Assembly (NCBI RefSeq): GCF_024054565.1
Contig: NZ_JAMXLR010000023.1
Location: 43,561 to 107,560 of the forward strand
Length of the DNA: 64,000 nucleotides
Reading direction: 5' to 3'
Source: Aeoliella straminimaris
GTDB lineage: Bacteria; Planctomycetota; Planctomycetia; Pirellulales; Lacipirellulaceae
Shown one piece after another: positions 26,741 through 36,600 of the stretch. Position numbers and translations under genes: made by a program. Position 1 is the stretch's first letter; each line of letters starts with the position of its first letter. Under the pieces are notes generated by a model, which was not told the origin of the DNA, searched no databases, and saw nothing but the letters and a program-made list of their open reading frames with translations.

Positions 26741-29386
26741 ATGGCTTTTCGATTCGATAAACTGACCCTCAAGGCTCAAGAAGCGGTGCAGCGTGCGCAG
26801 GAGCTTGCTGCGGACGCTGGCAATCCGCAGATCGAGCCGTTGCATCTGCTCTCTTCGCTTTTGGCCGAGACCGAGGGCATCGTGCGCCCTGTGCTGGCGA
26901 AGATGAACGCCAACGTGGGACAGCTGCAGTCGATGGTAGAGTCGGAACTCGGCCGGCTGCCCAAGTCTTCCGGTGGTTCGCCGCCAGGGATTGGTGGCGA
27001 CTTGAGTAAGGTGCTCGAAGCGGCCGCCGCGGAAGCGGAGAATATGAAGGACGAGTACGTCTCGACCGAGCACCTGCTCTTGGCCCTGGCCAAGACCAAG
27101 TCGAAGGCCAAGGACACGCTCGAACTGTGCGCCATCTCGGAGAAGGACCTGATGGCGGCCCTGCAGCAGGTGCGTGGTTCGGCGCGGGTGACCGATCAGG
27201 AGCCGGAAGGCAAGTTCCAGGCACTCGAAAAGTACGGCATCGACCTGGTGGAGCGAGCACAGCAGGGCAAGCTCGATCCGGTGATCGGCCGCGACAACGA
27301 GATCCGCCGCGTGATTCAAGTACTGTCGCGGCGACGGAAGAACAACCCCGTGCTGATTGGCGATCCCGGCGTCGGCAAGACGGCCATCGCCGAAGGGCTC
27401 GCCTTGCGCATCGTGCAGGGCGACGTGCCCGAAAGCCTCAAAGGTCGCCGCGTGGTGGCGCTCGATATGGGCGCGCTGGTGGCCGGGGCCAAATACCGTG
27501 GCGAATTCGAAGAACGCTTGAAGGCCGTGCTCCGCGAGGTGGAGGACGCCGCCGGCAGCGTCATTATGTTCATCGACGAATTGCATACCGTGGTCGGTGC
27601 GGGTGCAGCCGAGGGTTCCGGCGACGCGGCGAATTTGCTGAAGCCAGCCCTGGCCCGCGGCGAGCTGCGGTGCATTGGCGCCACAACGCTCGACGAGTAT
27701 CGCAAATACATCGAGAAGGACGCGGCCCTCGAGCGACGGTTCCAACCGGTCTTCGTCGGCGAACCAAGCGTCGACGACACGATTGCCATTCTGCGTGGTT
27801 TGAAGCCGCGCTACGAAGCGCATCATCAGGGCGTGAAGGTCAAAGACTCGGCTTTAGTAGCGGCCGCGGAACTGTCGGATCGCTACATCGCCGATCGGCA
27901 CCTACCCGACAAGGCGATCGACCTGGTCGACGAAGCGATGAGCCGCCTGGCGATGGAGCTGCAAAGCGTGCCGCAAGAGATCGACGAGGTCCAGCGGCGG
28001 GTTACGCAGTTGGAGCTGGCTGCGCGGCAACTTGCCGACGAGACCGAAGAGCATGCCAAGGATCGCCTGGCCGAAATCAACAGCGAGATGGAAGAGCTGC
28101 GGCATCAGCTGGCGAGCCTCCGCGAACAATGGGAGGCCGAGAAGCTGGGCGTTGGCGACGTGGCCAGCGTGCGACAGCAGCTTGAAGAAGCCAAGTTGGC
28201 TTATGAGCATCAAGCCACGGCCCTGAACGAGAAGCAGTCGAGTGGCCAACTGGTCGACGAGCGCGACTATCAGAAGCTGTACGAGCTCGATCAGGCACGC
28301 ACGAAGCTAGAGAAGCATCTGGAGGAGATCGAATCCCGCCAGGAGGAGGCCCAAGCTCAGCAAACCGAAACCAAACGCAAACTGCTGCGGCAGGAAGTCG
28401 GTCCCGACGAAATTGCCGAGGTGGTCAGCGCGTGGACCGGCATTCCCGTCAGTCGAATGATGGAGACCGAGCGGGCCAAGCTGCTGGTGCTGGAAGAACG
28501 TCTGCACCAACGTGTGGTCGGTCAGGACGCCGCGGTGGAAGCGGTGGCGAACGCCGTGCGCCGCAGCCGCAGTGGTCTACAGGATCCGAACCGCCCGATT
28601 GGTTCGTTTCTGTTCTGCGGCCCGACGGGTGTCGGTAAGACGGAGCTATGCAAGGCGCTCGCCCAGGTGATGTTCGACGACGAGAACGCTATGGTCCGTT
28701 TGGACATGAGCGAGTTCATGGAGAAGCACACCGTGAGTCGGTTGATCGGCGCGCCTCCCGGGTACGTTGGTTACGAAGAAGGTGGTAAACTCACTGAAGC
28801 GGTTCGCCGCCGGCCGTATTGCGTGGTGCTGCTGGACGAGATCGAGAAGGCCCACCGCGATGTGTTCAACATCCTGCTGCAAGTGCTGGACGATGGCCGC
28901 TTGACCGACAACCACGGGCACACCGTGGACTTTACGAACACGATCATCGTGATGACGTCGAACGTGGGCAGCCAGATGATTCAGGAACTGGCCAGCGAAG
29001 GTGGCTCGTCCGAAGAGATGCACCGCGCGGTGATGGACGCGCTGTCGGCGCGATTCCTGCCGGAGTTCCTCAATCGCATCGACGAGACCATTGTGTTCGA
29101 GCCCTTGAAGCGAGACGAGATTCGACACATCGTCGATCTGCAGACCGCGCACCTCGAGAAGCTGCTTTCGAAGCAGGGGCTCGAGCTGGTGGTGACCGAC
29201 GCGGCGCGGCAGGAAATAGCCAACCAAGGCTATGATCCCGTGTTCGGCGCACGACCGCTCAAGCGAGTGGTGCAGCAACAACTGCAGAACCCGTTGGCGA
29301 CGGAGCTACTAAAGGGAGAATTTCCCGAGGGAGCAACCGTGGAAATCGGCTACGACGGCGAGGAGTTTACATTTGCCAGGAAGTAA
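26741..29386 (+). CDS. clpB: ATP-dependent chaperone ClpB
   Basis: An 881-residue disaggregase that works with DnaK to recover aggregated proteins. ATG 26741 gives [17 protein letters not shown]; the frame is open upstream only through an R6 repeat. Order: N-domain (1-145), first AAA+ domain with GDPGVGKT (about 207-214) and the Walker B MFIDELH, the long coiled-coil middle domain (about 400-530), second AAA+ domain with GPTGVGKT (about 627-634) and [11 protein letters not shown], and a C-terminal D2-small domain. No Shine-Dalgarno is visible; a CCTGAATCC string stands before the start, as it does before the GH43 gene. Confidence 0.96.
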   Translation: MAFRFDKLTLKAQEAVQRAQELAADAGNPQIEPLHLLSSLLAETEGIVRPVLAKMNANVGQLQSMVESELGRLPKSSGGSPPGIGGDLSKVLEAAAAEAENMKDEYVSTEHLLLALAKTKSKAKDTLELCAISEKDLMAALQQVRGSARVTDQEPEGKFQALEKYGIDLVERAQQGKLDPVIGRDNEIRRVIQVLSRRRKNNPVLIGDPGVGKTAIAEGLALRIVQGDVPESLKGRRVVALDMGALVAGAKYRGEFEERLKAVLREVEDAAGSVIMFIDELHTVVGAGAAEGSGDAANLLKPALARGELRCIGATTLDEYRKYIEKDAALERRFQPVFVGEPSVDDTIAILRGLKPRYEAHHQGVKVKDSALVAAAELSDRYIADRHLPDKAIDLVDEAMSRLAMELQSVPQEIDEVQRRVTQLELAARQLADETEEHAKDRLAEINSEMEELRHQLASLREQWEAEKLGVGDVASVRQQLEEAKLAYEHQATALNEKQSSGQLVDERDYQKLYELDQARTKLEKHLEEIESRQEEAQAQQTETKRKLLRQEVGPDEIAEVVSAWTGIPVSRMMETERAKLLVLEERLHQRVVGQDAAVEAVANAVRRSRSGLQDPNRPIGSFLFCGPTGVGKTELCKALAQVMFDDENAMVRLDMSEFMEKHTVSRLIGAPPGYVGYEEGGKLTEAVRRRPYCVVLLDEIEKAHRDVFNILLQVLDDGRLTDNHGHTVDFTNTIIVMTSNVGSQMIQELASEGGSSEEMHRAVMDALSARFLPEFLNRIDETIVFEPLKRDEIRHIVDLQTAHLEKLLSKQGLELVVTDAARQEIANQGYDPVFGARPLKRVVQQQLQNPLATELLKGEFPEGATVEIGYDGEEFTFARK

Positions 29387-29426
29387 GCCAGTTCCTTGAG
29401 GAGTGGCTGCTTCACGGCGGTTGTAA

Positions 29427-29500
29427 AGGCGCACCAATGTAAGCGGCGGCACCAGCGTGGAGTAAACTCCGCGATGCCGCCTCGCATTGGGTGCTCGCCT
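29427..29500. repeat. Long hairpin repeat after clpB (R7)
   Basis: Outer arms GCGCACCAATGTAAGCGGCG and CGCCTCGCATTGGGTGCTCG pair with a few bulges, and the centre CGTGGAG-TAAA-CTCCGCG is a perfect inner stem. It lies between the convergent clpB and DUF6800-like genes and could end transcription from both sides. Confidence 0.6.
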
Positions 29501-29521
29501 TACGCTCGGTTGGTGGCCGAT

Positions 29522-29713
29522 CTAGCGATCGACTTCCTCGAGCTTCCACTCGTGAATGAGCACTTCGGCTCCAGGGGTCATCGCACGGAGCTTCCGAGCG
29601 ATTTCACCTTTTTCGCTGGTGGTGGCCTTTGCCAGGCGCGACTTGAGATGAGCGACCGCCTTCAGACGCTTACGGCGCCGGCGGATTTCGCGTTGACGTT
29701 CACTACCTGGCAT
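29522..29713 (-). CDS. Small basic/helical protein, DUF6800-like
   Basis: A 63-residue protein from ATG 29713 (a 12-codon longer frame is less likely). It opens MPGSERQREIRRRRKRLK, is rich in Arg and Lys, and continues into KAVAHLKSRLAKATTSEKGEI and the end TPGAEVLIHEWKL. Length and pattern recall the DUF6800 family of short planctomycete proteins of unknown function. A nucleic-acid-linked role is possible because of the basic N-terminus, but this is speculation. Confidence 0.6.
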   Translation of the reverse strand: MPGSERQREIRRRRKRLKAVAHLKSRLAKATTSEKGEIARKLRAMTPGAEVLIHEWKLEEVDR

Positions 29714-30089
29714 GCACCAGACTCCCAAACATATGAACCAACTTGCCACGGCACGGATCTTATCGGTATCGTGCCACTTAACACAGACCCGTCATTGTAA
29801 CGCTGTCCCGCATTCCCGCAAAGTGGGTCGCCGCCGCACGGCAGGGCGGTACGCGCGACCTTGGTCGGGTAGTAGAGCCTGGTTGAATGCACCGGTCTTG
29901 AAAAAGCACTGGTTTTGGGGGCCAAAGCGTATCTGCCGTATTTCTCGGCCAATCGATTCTTTGTCCTTACGGTCCCTGGAGCGACTCACCGCAGTAACAG
30001 GGCCGATGCCCTTGCCTTCTCGGCTATATGGGGGCACCGACCACGGTGGGCGAGGCGACTTTCCGTGGTGAGACCCAGATGACAGCAAA
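29714..30089. other. Intergenic region without recognised features
   Basis: Short frames only, none with family likeness or a ribosome-binding site. I see nothing specific. Confidence 0.4.
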
Positions 30090-30701
30090 CTACAGCGAGA
30101 AGACTATCCGCGTGCCATCGGGGGAATCTTCCGCAACTTCAACTCCACGAACGTACTCCTCGCCTCCGGCTCTGGTGATGGTCACGCGGTATAGTCCAAC
30201 GGGCAAACCACCGACTGACTTACCTTCGGTTGCCAACGACACCGCGCCTAGCGAGTCGGAGATTCCTGAATAGGCTTTTGGCTCTGCGACCGCAAACTCC
30301 TCCTGAACGAACTCCACCGTCGCCATTTCAAGCGGCCGCGTCCCCAAACGAACACGAACCGATAGGGGAACCGTGCTGGCTTGGGTGTCGTAGGCCTTAA
30401 GCCTTTCGGCTATTTCGGCGCTGCTGAGTTTTCCGTCGTTATTGGAGTCGATCCTATCCATTGCGGTTGCAAGAGCAGGCGATTGCTCGATTTCTCCTCC
30501 GCTCAACTGGCCGTTTTGATCGGTATCGTAGGTCTCCAGCGCCCGCTGCGCTGCGTCCTCAGGAGCGTATCTATCGGGTGGGTCTAACTGTGACGAGCAG
30601 CCTACTGACGCGACAGCATACACCAGGGCCATGCCGGCCAGCAGGTCGTGACCCTGTCGAACCATCCCGCGTGAAAGGAGAGGAAATCTTCGATACTTCA
30701 T
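30090..30701 (-). CDS. EF-hand lipoprotein
   Basis: A protein of about 203 residues (210 if the ATG at 30722 is used). A hydrophobic segment ends in a lipobox-like SVGC followed by SS, so it is probably a lipoprotein. Two EF-hand loops follow: DTDQNGQLSGGEI and DSNNDGKLSSAEI. The C-terminal part (about 105-200) is a beta domain with GLPVGLYRVTITRAGGEEY, like carboxypeptidase-regulatory-like domains seen in planctomycete lipoproteins. It lies 39 bases after the DUF1559 gene, a frequent planctomycete pair, so the two may be one transcription unit. Confidence 0.7.
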   Translation of the reverse strand: MKYRRFPLLSRGMVRQGHDLLAGMALVYAVASVGCSSQLDPPDRYAPEDAAQRALETYDTDQNGQLSGGEIEQSPALATAMDRIDSNNDGKLSSAEIAERLKAYDTQASTVPLSVRVRLGTRPLEMATVEFVQEEFAVAEPKAYSGISDSLGAVSLATEGKSVGGLPVGLYRVTITRAGGEEYVRGVEVAEDSPDGTRIVFSL

Positions 30702-30740
30702 CCGTTGTACATTCCGTATCATATCTTAGATGGAGAAGGA

Positions 30741-31793
30741 TCAGCGAACCGGGCCTGTTGACGCTCTCGCTTGCTTCACTCGACAACTATCTCCAAGTAC
30801 GCCCATCACTTCCCAGACTTGGGGGTCGATGTCGTATTCAATTGGATGAACGGATCCATCGCACATCGCGCCGAAAAACGCGGAGACGTGGGAGCTGCCG
30901 AAACGTACCGAGCACGCCTCTTCAATCGCTGTATCTGGTTGGGGCAGATAACGTTCCTCACTTCGCGTCCAACGAATCACGTCCCAATCGTATCCTTGGT
31001 ACAGCGAGTTATTGTCCGAACAGCTGTTTTCTCGACTCTCTTCAGCATAAAAAACGGGGCTCAAGAACTTCTCTGCAGCCAGCAATGTGTTGGACGTCCC
31101 CCGGGAGATCTGACGTAGTTCGACGGGGAACCGCGGTCGAACGGGTCCGTCTAACCATTTGATGTTGCTCTTCGTGTATCCCCAACTGCCGCAATCAGGG
31201 TAGGTATTCACACAGTTTGCGCTAGAAGGACCACCCCACCATCCGACAGGCGATCCTTCCGCCGGAGAGTGACAGCCGCCGTTTGCCGCGTAGTCGGTTT
31301 TTGCAACCATGTAGTTGGGGGGGTCAGCGGCATTGACCACAGCGTAGGGAGCGTACGATAAAGCCGGCACTCGTCGGCTGGGACAGTAGAAACTTGGCAC
31401 CACCTGTGTTTGCTGAATGGCCAAGGCTGCTCGTTTCTCGGCAACCGACAGCCCTGACCCCACAGAGTGAACGTTTGCGCCTTCCAAGTACGGGAGTATA
31501 CTGTAGGCCCATCCACCCGGTTGGCGTTCGCCCGACCCCGAATCAGGATCACCGGTCCAGGTCCATCCCCAACCGCCCGATGGCAGCGCACCAATGTTGC
31601 TCTCATGGTTTAAAAAGCCCAAGCCAATCTGTTTGAGCTGATTCTGGCATTGGGTGCGGCGAGCGGCCTCACGCGCCGATTGCACGGCAGGAAGCAACAA
31701 CGCCACCAGAATTCCGATGATGGCAATTACAACTAGCAATTCCACGAGCGTAAAAGCCCTGCGCAAGGATGGTAATTCCTTCTTCGTCATCAT
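30741..31793 (-). CDS. DUF1559 domain-containing pseudopilin-like protein
   Basis: A 350-residue protein with a type IV prepilin-like N-terminus: [27 protein letters not shown], where cleavage would fall before FTLVE. The H-X9-DG-type tail [18 protein letters not shown] is the usual DUF1559 end. Members are present in dozens per planctomycete genome and are thought to be surface or pseudopilus proteins; their exact role is unknown. A TTG start 12 codons upstream is possible, but two adjacent ATG codons near 31793 fit better. The EF-hand lipoprotein follows and a PEP-CTERM dehydrogenase precedes it. Confidence 0.85.
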   Translation of the reverse strand: MMTKKELPSLRRAFTLVELLVVIAIIGILVALLLPAVQSAREAARRTQCQNQLKQIGLGFLNHESNIGALPSGGWGWTWTGDPDSGSGERQPGGWAYSILPYLEGANVHSVGSGLSVAEKRAALAIQQTQVVPSFYCPSRRVPALSYAPYAVVNAADPPNYMVAKTDYAANGGCHSPAEGSPVGWWGGPSSANCVNTYPDCGSWGYTKSNIKWLDGPVRPRFPVELRQISRGTSNTLLAAEKFLSPVFYAEESRENSCSDNNSLYQGYDWDVIRWTRSEERYLPQPDTAIEEACSVRFGSSHVSAFFGAMCDGSVHPIEYDIDPQVWEVMGVLGDSCRVKQARASTGPVR

Positions 31794-31825
31794 ATGCCTC
31801 TGATTGTGTAAAGAGGGTTCAATGG

Positions 31826-33613
31826 TCAAGCTTGACGCTGTCGAGGTTTAGCAACGGTCATCGCAATGGTCACGCCCATGAGCGCAAGCAGTACGGAGGT
31901 TGGCTCGGGCACACCCGTGAGCTGTCTCGTTGAGAAAGACAAGCCGGCGTCCTGCAATGCAGAGTGCATCAAGAACAAATCGGCCAGGTCGGTGGTTGAG
32001 TCCAAGTTGAGGTCTCCACGTTTCCATGAAGCGACGCTCGGGACCAAAGTTTTCGATAGCCAACCTTCCTTGAATTTTATGACGTCCTGCTGGGTCACGT
32101 CGCCATCGAGGTCGAGGTCGCCCAAGATGGACGGCGGGGCAATCGTCTCGCCCGAGACAAAAACATAGACCTTATCGTTAGTCTTGCTGATGACGTAGAC
32201 TTCGCCGTCAGAATCGGCGCCAAAACGCATATTTGCTCTCCCACCAGCACCAACGCCCACGACATCGCCTAAGGTCATTGACACCCCAGAGAGATCGACG
32301 ATTGATTGTTGAAAGACATTCGCCGGAATCTCATCGTTCACAAAGTCAGTGGTCGAGGCGAAGAAGATTTGGTCGGTCGACAGATTGCCAAATAGGTACT
32401 GGCCTTCCAGCTCCGGCGCAAGCGTGCCGTGGTAGGCCGCACCAGCAACAACCGCAGCCGTTCCGTTGAGATTGTTCCGATGGTCGAATTGCGCTACAGG
32501 GTACGTGTACGCGTCACTTAGTCGTGTTGCCAGCGGTACCTCGGTAAGAGTTGTGCTGCTGTACGGGGTGGCAAAGTCGTATGTACCCTCGCGCTCAGCC
32601 CAGCCGTAATTCTTGCCACTTTCAATCAGGTTTATTTCCTCCACGTTGTTGTGGCTGATGTCACCTGAGAGCAGCTTGCCGCTAATGGGGTCGAACGCCA
32701 TGGTCTGCGGATTGCGAAAGCCAAGTGCGTAGACCTCGTCGAGGATGTCGCCGCCATCAGGCGCCTGACCATCCGCACCAACAAACGGGTTGTCGGAAGG
32801 AACGGAAAATGGATCGCTGCCACTGCTTAAGGGGTCAATGCGAATGATCTTTCCCAGCACGGTGGCACCGCTCTGCGAAACCGTTGTAATTACGTTATCG
32901 GCCGAAAAGTCCTGCGATCCTGGCAATCGACCACCACTGTCGCCAAACCCGATATACAGCTTTCCGTAGTCGAGATCTCCGGGTGAAACAGTAGGGTTAA
33001 ATGCAATGTTTTGGCCGATGTGGTGACCGGCCGGGTACTGCACCCGATACACTTCGCGCTGTGACGAGAGTGAGACGGTTTTTGGGTCGAATGTCCACTC
33101 CGTCAACACGCTATCGAGGTTGCTGCCGGTACCAAGCTCCCAGTTTGGGTTGAGTTGGTGTGTTGGATTCGGGCCGCGTGACTCCGCCTGCATCGTGTAG
33201 AACTTCCCGTTCGTGTTAAAGTCCGGGTGAAAAGCGATGCCCCGCAAACCATCCGCCGAACCGACAGGGTTATTTCCAAACACGCTTCCTCGCTGAGAAG
33301 CGACGTTCAGGAACACACCAGGGTTGTCAGTAAGCGAGCCATCGGCGTTCTTGGTGTACTCTTCCACTAACCCATTCTGCAAAGCGAAATACAACTTGTC
33401 GCCGCGAGCAATCATCTGCTGACTGTTGTGCGAAAGTGAAGCAACTTCGACCAAACGCACGGGGCCATTTGTGCCAAAAGGAACGGCACCCAGATCCACG
33501 TCGTTGGCCGCAAGTACCGCGGACCAGCACCCCAACGCTAGGAGTGCTGATGCGATAGCTGACGCGACCTTCGGTGGGGGAACCGACAATATCAATTTGC
33601 TCCTACTCGTCAC
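31826..33613 (-). CDS. PQQ-type sugar dehydrogenase-like propeller with dockerin and PEP-CTERM anchor
   Basis: A 595-residue exported protein (GTG start 33613; signal peptide about 1-36). Residues 45-480 form a six-bladed glucose/sorbosone dehydrogenase (GSDH) propeller, with [31 protein letters not shown] and [14 protein letters not shown] dockerin-like segment follows (about 497-555: [10 protein letters not shown] and [10 protein letters not shown]). The PEP-CTERM signal starts at VPEP near 569 with a hydrophobic helix and the basic end KPRQRQA. It probably oxidises sugars or aldoses at the surface after sorting by an exosortase/archaeosortase-like enzyme. It lies 37 bases downstream of the triple PEP-CTERM gene. 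Confidence 0.82.
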   Translation of the reverse strand: MTSRSKLILSVPPPKVASAIASALLALGCWSAVLAANDVDLGAVPFGTNGPVRLVEVASLSHNSQQMIARGDKLYFALQNGLVEEYTKNADGSLTDNPGVFLNVASQRGSVFGNNPVGSADGLRGIAFHPDFNTNGKFYTMQAESRGPNPTHQLNPNWELGTGSNLDSVLTEWTFDPKTVSLSSQREVYRVQYPAGHHIGQNIAFNPTVSPGDLDYGKLYIGFGDSGGRLPGSQDFSADNVITTVSQSGATVLGKIIRIDPLSSGSDPFSVPSDNPFVGADGQAPDGGDILDEVYALGFRNPQTMAFDPISGKLLSGDISHNNVEEINLIESGKNYGWAEREGTYDFATPYSSTTLTEVPLATRLSDAYTYPVAQFDHRNNLNGTAAVVAGAAYHGTLAPELEGQYLFGNLSTDQIFFASTTDFVNDEIPANVFQQSIVDLSGVSMTLGDVVGVGAGGRANMRFGADSDGEVYVISKTNDKVYVFVSGETIAPPSILGDLDLDGDVTQQDVIKFKEGWLSKTLVPSVASWKRGDLNLDSTTDLADLFLMHSALQDAGLSFSTRQLTGVPEPTSVLLALMGVTIAMTVAKPRQRQA

Positions 33614-33650
33614 ATTGACGTGATTGAACGGCCTGTATTCACCGGTTTGT

Positions 33651-36600
33651 CTATCGCCGGCGCCACGCCAGCCAGCTAGCGAGGCCCGACAGCGTTATCA
33701 ATGCAACCGAGGAGGGCTCGGGTACGGCTTGGCCAGCAAGCATGTCCGCTGTGATGGTACCGACTCCGGCACCAGCCAAAGCCTGATTCATGATGTACAG
33801 GTCTCCCAGATCCGTCATGCCATCGTGATTGAGGTCACCATTGCCCCAGGTCTCCCAGTCGCCGGCGACTGCTGTGCCATGGGCACCAGCAAACTCGTTC
33901 ACGCTAAGCCATCCAGCAATGAAGGCGTCGACATCGCTGCTGTTGACATTTCCATCCTTGTTGACGTCTCCTGGCTGCAGCACTCCACCAGGGATGTTGG
34001 CAATCTCGTTGGCAATCCACTCGTTGTCAGAGAATAAGTCGAACGATCCCCAGTTTTGACCACCTTCGGAGGTGTTGTCGCCAAACACGTACATCTCCAA
34101 GTTGTCGATGTCACCCTCAAAGAAATAGTCGTACTCTGCAGTTTCAAAGTTATTGTCTCCATTCACCTCGGCTGCCCCCACCACTAGCTCGCCTTTGTAG
34201 TTGGCAGGCGGAGCTGCAACGATCGTGTCGAGGTTAGCTGAAACCACCACTCCATCTACGTACACAACGCTCAGGAAGGTGTCGCCCGAGGTCGGTTGGT
34301 GATGGTGCATCACGTGGTACCATGTGTCGCCAGCAGGCACGTCCACGCTGGCGGGTACGGGTGCAATTCCGTCAGCACCTGAAACATGTTGAGAATTGGT
34401 TTGAGTCCACTGTCCGACTTCGTTAATGGCAGGACCACCACTTAGGCTCGTATCAAATACGATGCTCTGGTATGTGCCTGGGCTTTCCTCCGAGCCAAGT
34501 GCCGATTGCGCTGGATTGACCCACATTTGCAGTCCGTGGCCGAGGATCCCGGTGTAGTTCAGCGGGTAACCTTCCACTAGAGTCGATAGGTTATCTGGTC
34601 GATTCAGTGGAGTGCCATGCAAAACATCGTCGGTACCATCGAACCTCGCTCCAAAGTCGCCGTTTGCAGCACCAGGACGACCCGACACATCGGTGTACCT
34701 TGGGTCCCCTCCTACAATCAAATCGAGGTAAGCACCCCCTGGTCCAATCTCATCGCCGGTTGCCGACTGCCCATTGAAGACGAAACCGATGGTGTTTCCA
34801 TTTCCAACGTTTGCTGCCACGTCGACGCTGGGCGGAGCGAGTGTCGCATCTGCCGAACCAGGATCGCCAAACAAGAACGCGCGATCGTTTGAAACCGCCG
34901 CCTGGGCAGTGCTGCCCACAACTGCCCAAGCGACGAGAAAGCACGTAGCCAGACCGAGTCGGCCACGCATTAGCATTGAGAATTCGCTCTTCATGAAACC
35001 AACTCCGTTTGTTTTAACAGTGCGCGTTAGCATCAGACTGCCAAGGGCTGCCAACACCAGCACGATGGTCGACGGCTCTGGTACGGCCCTGACGGCAGCT
35101 GGCAAACTCGCAGTGGAACCGAAGTTTGACTTCCAGTCTGCATAGTCGGATGCGTCGACGCCGCCACCGTTTCCGGTGCCGGGTGCGAAACTGGACTCGT
35201 CGCCCGCGCCAAGGTTGTTGCGCCAGACAGTGTAGTCCGCTAGATTGACCACTCCGTCACCGTTATAGTCGCCGGATACCGGAGGGGGCACATCATATAC
35301 AACCAAGCCAGGTATTAGCGCCCCGTCAGTAGTCCGGTAGGTGAATACCAGATCACCTTCGTTGCCTGCGCCAAATACGGATTCGTCGAACGCAGAACCA
35401 ATGGATAGGCCCGACGCGGGAACCTCTGTACTGCCAAGCAGAAAGCCCTCGTGCAACGAGTTGGCTGAACCGGAACCAACCACGTCCCAGGTTTCACCGG
35501 GATTGCTCCCTCCACCGATAGGATCGAGATTCTGATCCGAGAAACTGTTCCAACCAAGCGGATCAAGGGCACCACCGACACTACTGATTTGGTAGCTGTT
35601 TATACTGACGGGACTTCCCGTCGGATTGCGAATCATCACGCTGCCATTGTCCGGATCGATCTGCAAAGTCAACAAAGCAAGTTGCGAGAGTGCCTCCACC
35701 GTAAATGAATTGTCAGCATTGTCCGTGATACTGAGGCCGTAGCCAGCTGACGAACGGAAGGAACCATCCCCACCCAAAGCGGCTGCCGCCTGCACGGCCG
35801 TAAGGTCGACCAAGTTGCCGCCGAAATCTGCCGTGAACGTTCCTCCGGGTGAGGTGAAATCGACATAGTTGTTCGCGGCCAGCGCATCGCCGGTAGCAGC
35901 AACAGTGAAATTGCTTAGTGGGCCGGCAGCGTCAACCGATCCACCATTGACCGTGAAAGTGCCATACCGCGGACGCCCGGCTGCAGACAGCTCACTGCTG
36001 AATGTGATGCCGGCATCAAAGTTCAACGTACCGTCGGAATTGACGACAAAGTTGTGCGTCACCTGTTGCTCGTGGCGAATCAACGCACCCGAATGTGACA
36101 CATTGAGTATTACGTCCTCGTTGGCTCCCCCAACTCCGTCGCCCACGACGAACAGCGTCCGCGCGAGTCCAACTTGGTTGGTAATGTAGCCGCCGATTTC
36201 CCCAACGCCCGAGGTGATGGAAAGGTTGCCACCGCTCTGAAGGTTCAGGATCGGGGTGTTCGTTCCAGCAGCGTTTCTACCGCCAATGTCTGGCACGTTG
36301 ACGGTCGGCATATTCGAGCCAGCAAAGATAATACTGTCATCCACTCCCGCCACGCTCAGACCAGCGCTGCCCGCATTGTCATCTACTGGAATACCGTTCG
36401 TGTCCCAATTGGCGGCATTGTTCCAGTCGCCGTTGCCAGCGGAGCCGGTCCAGGTGTAGTCGATCGCTTGAGCCTGTCTGGTTGGGAGAGCAAAAGAGGC
36501 GACGGCTAGCAATGCCAGGAGTGAAATGCTGATCTCACGGTGCTGACGGCGAAGCACAACGGCCCCCAATATTGCTACCATTCCCATCAACAGGTAACTG

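Noticed and set aside
25955..27826. A 623-codon minus-strand frame across GH43 and clpB
   Set aside because: Antisense to two genes with intact catalytic motifs, and it crosses an intergenic repeat.
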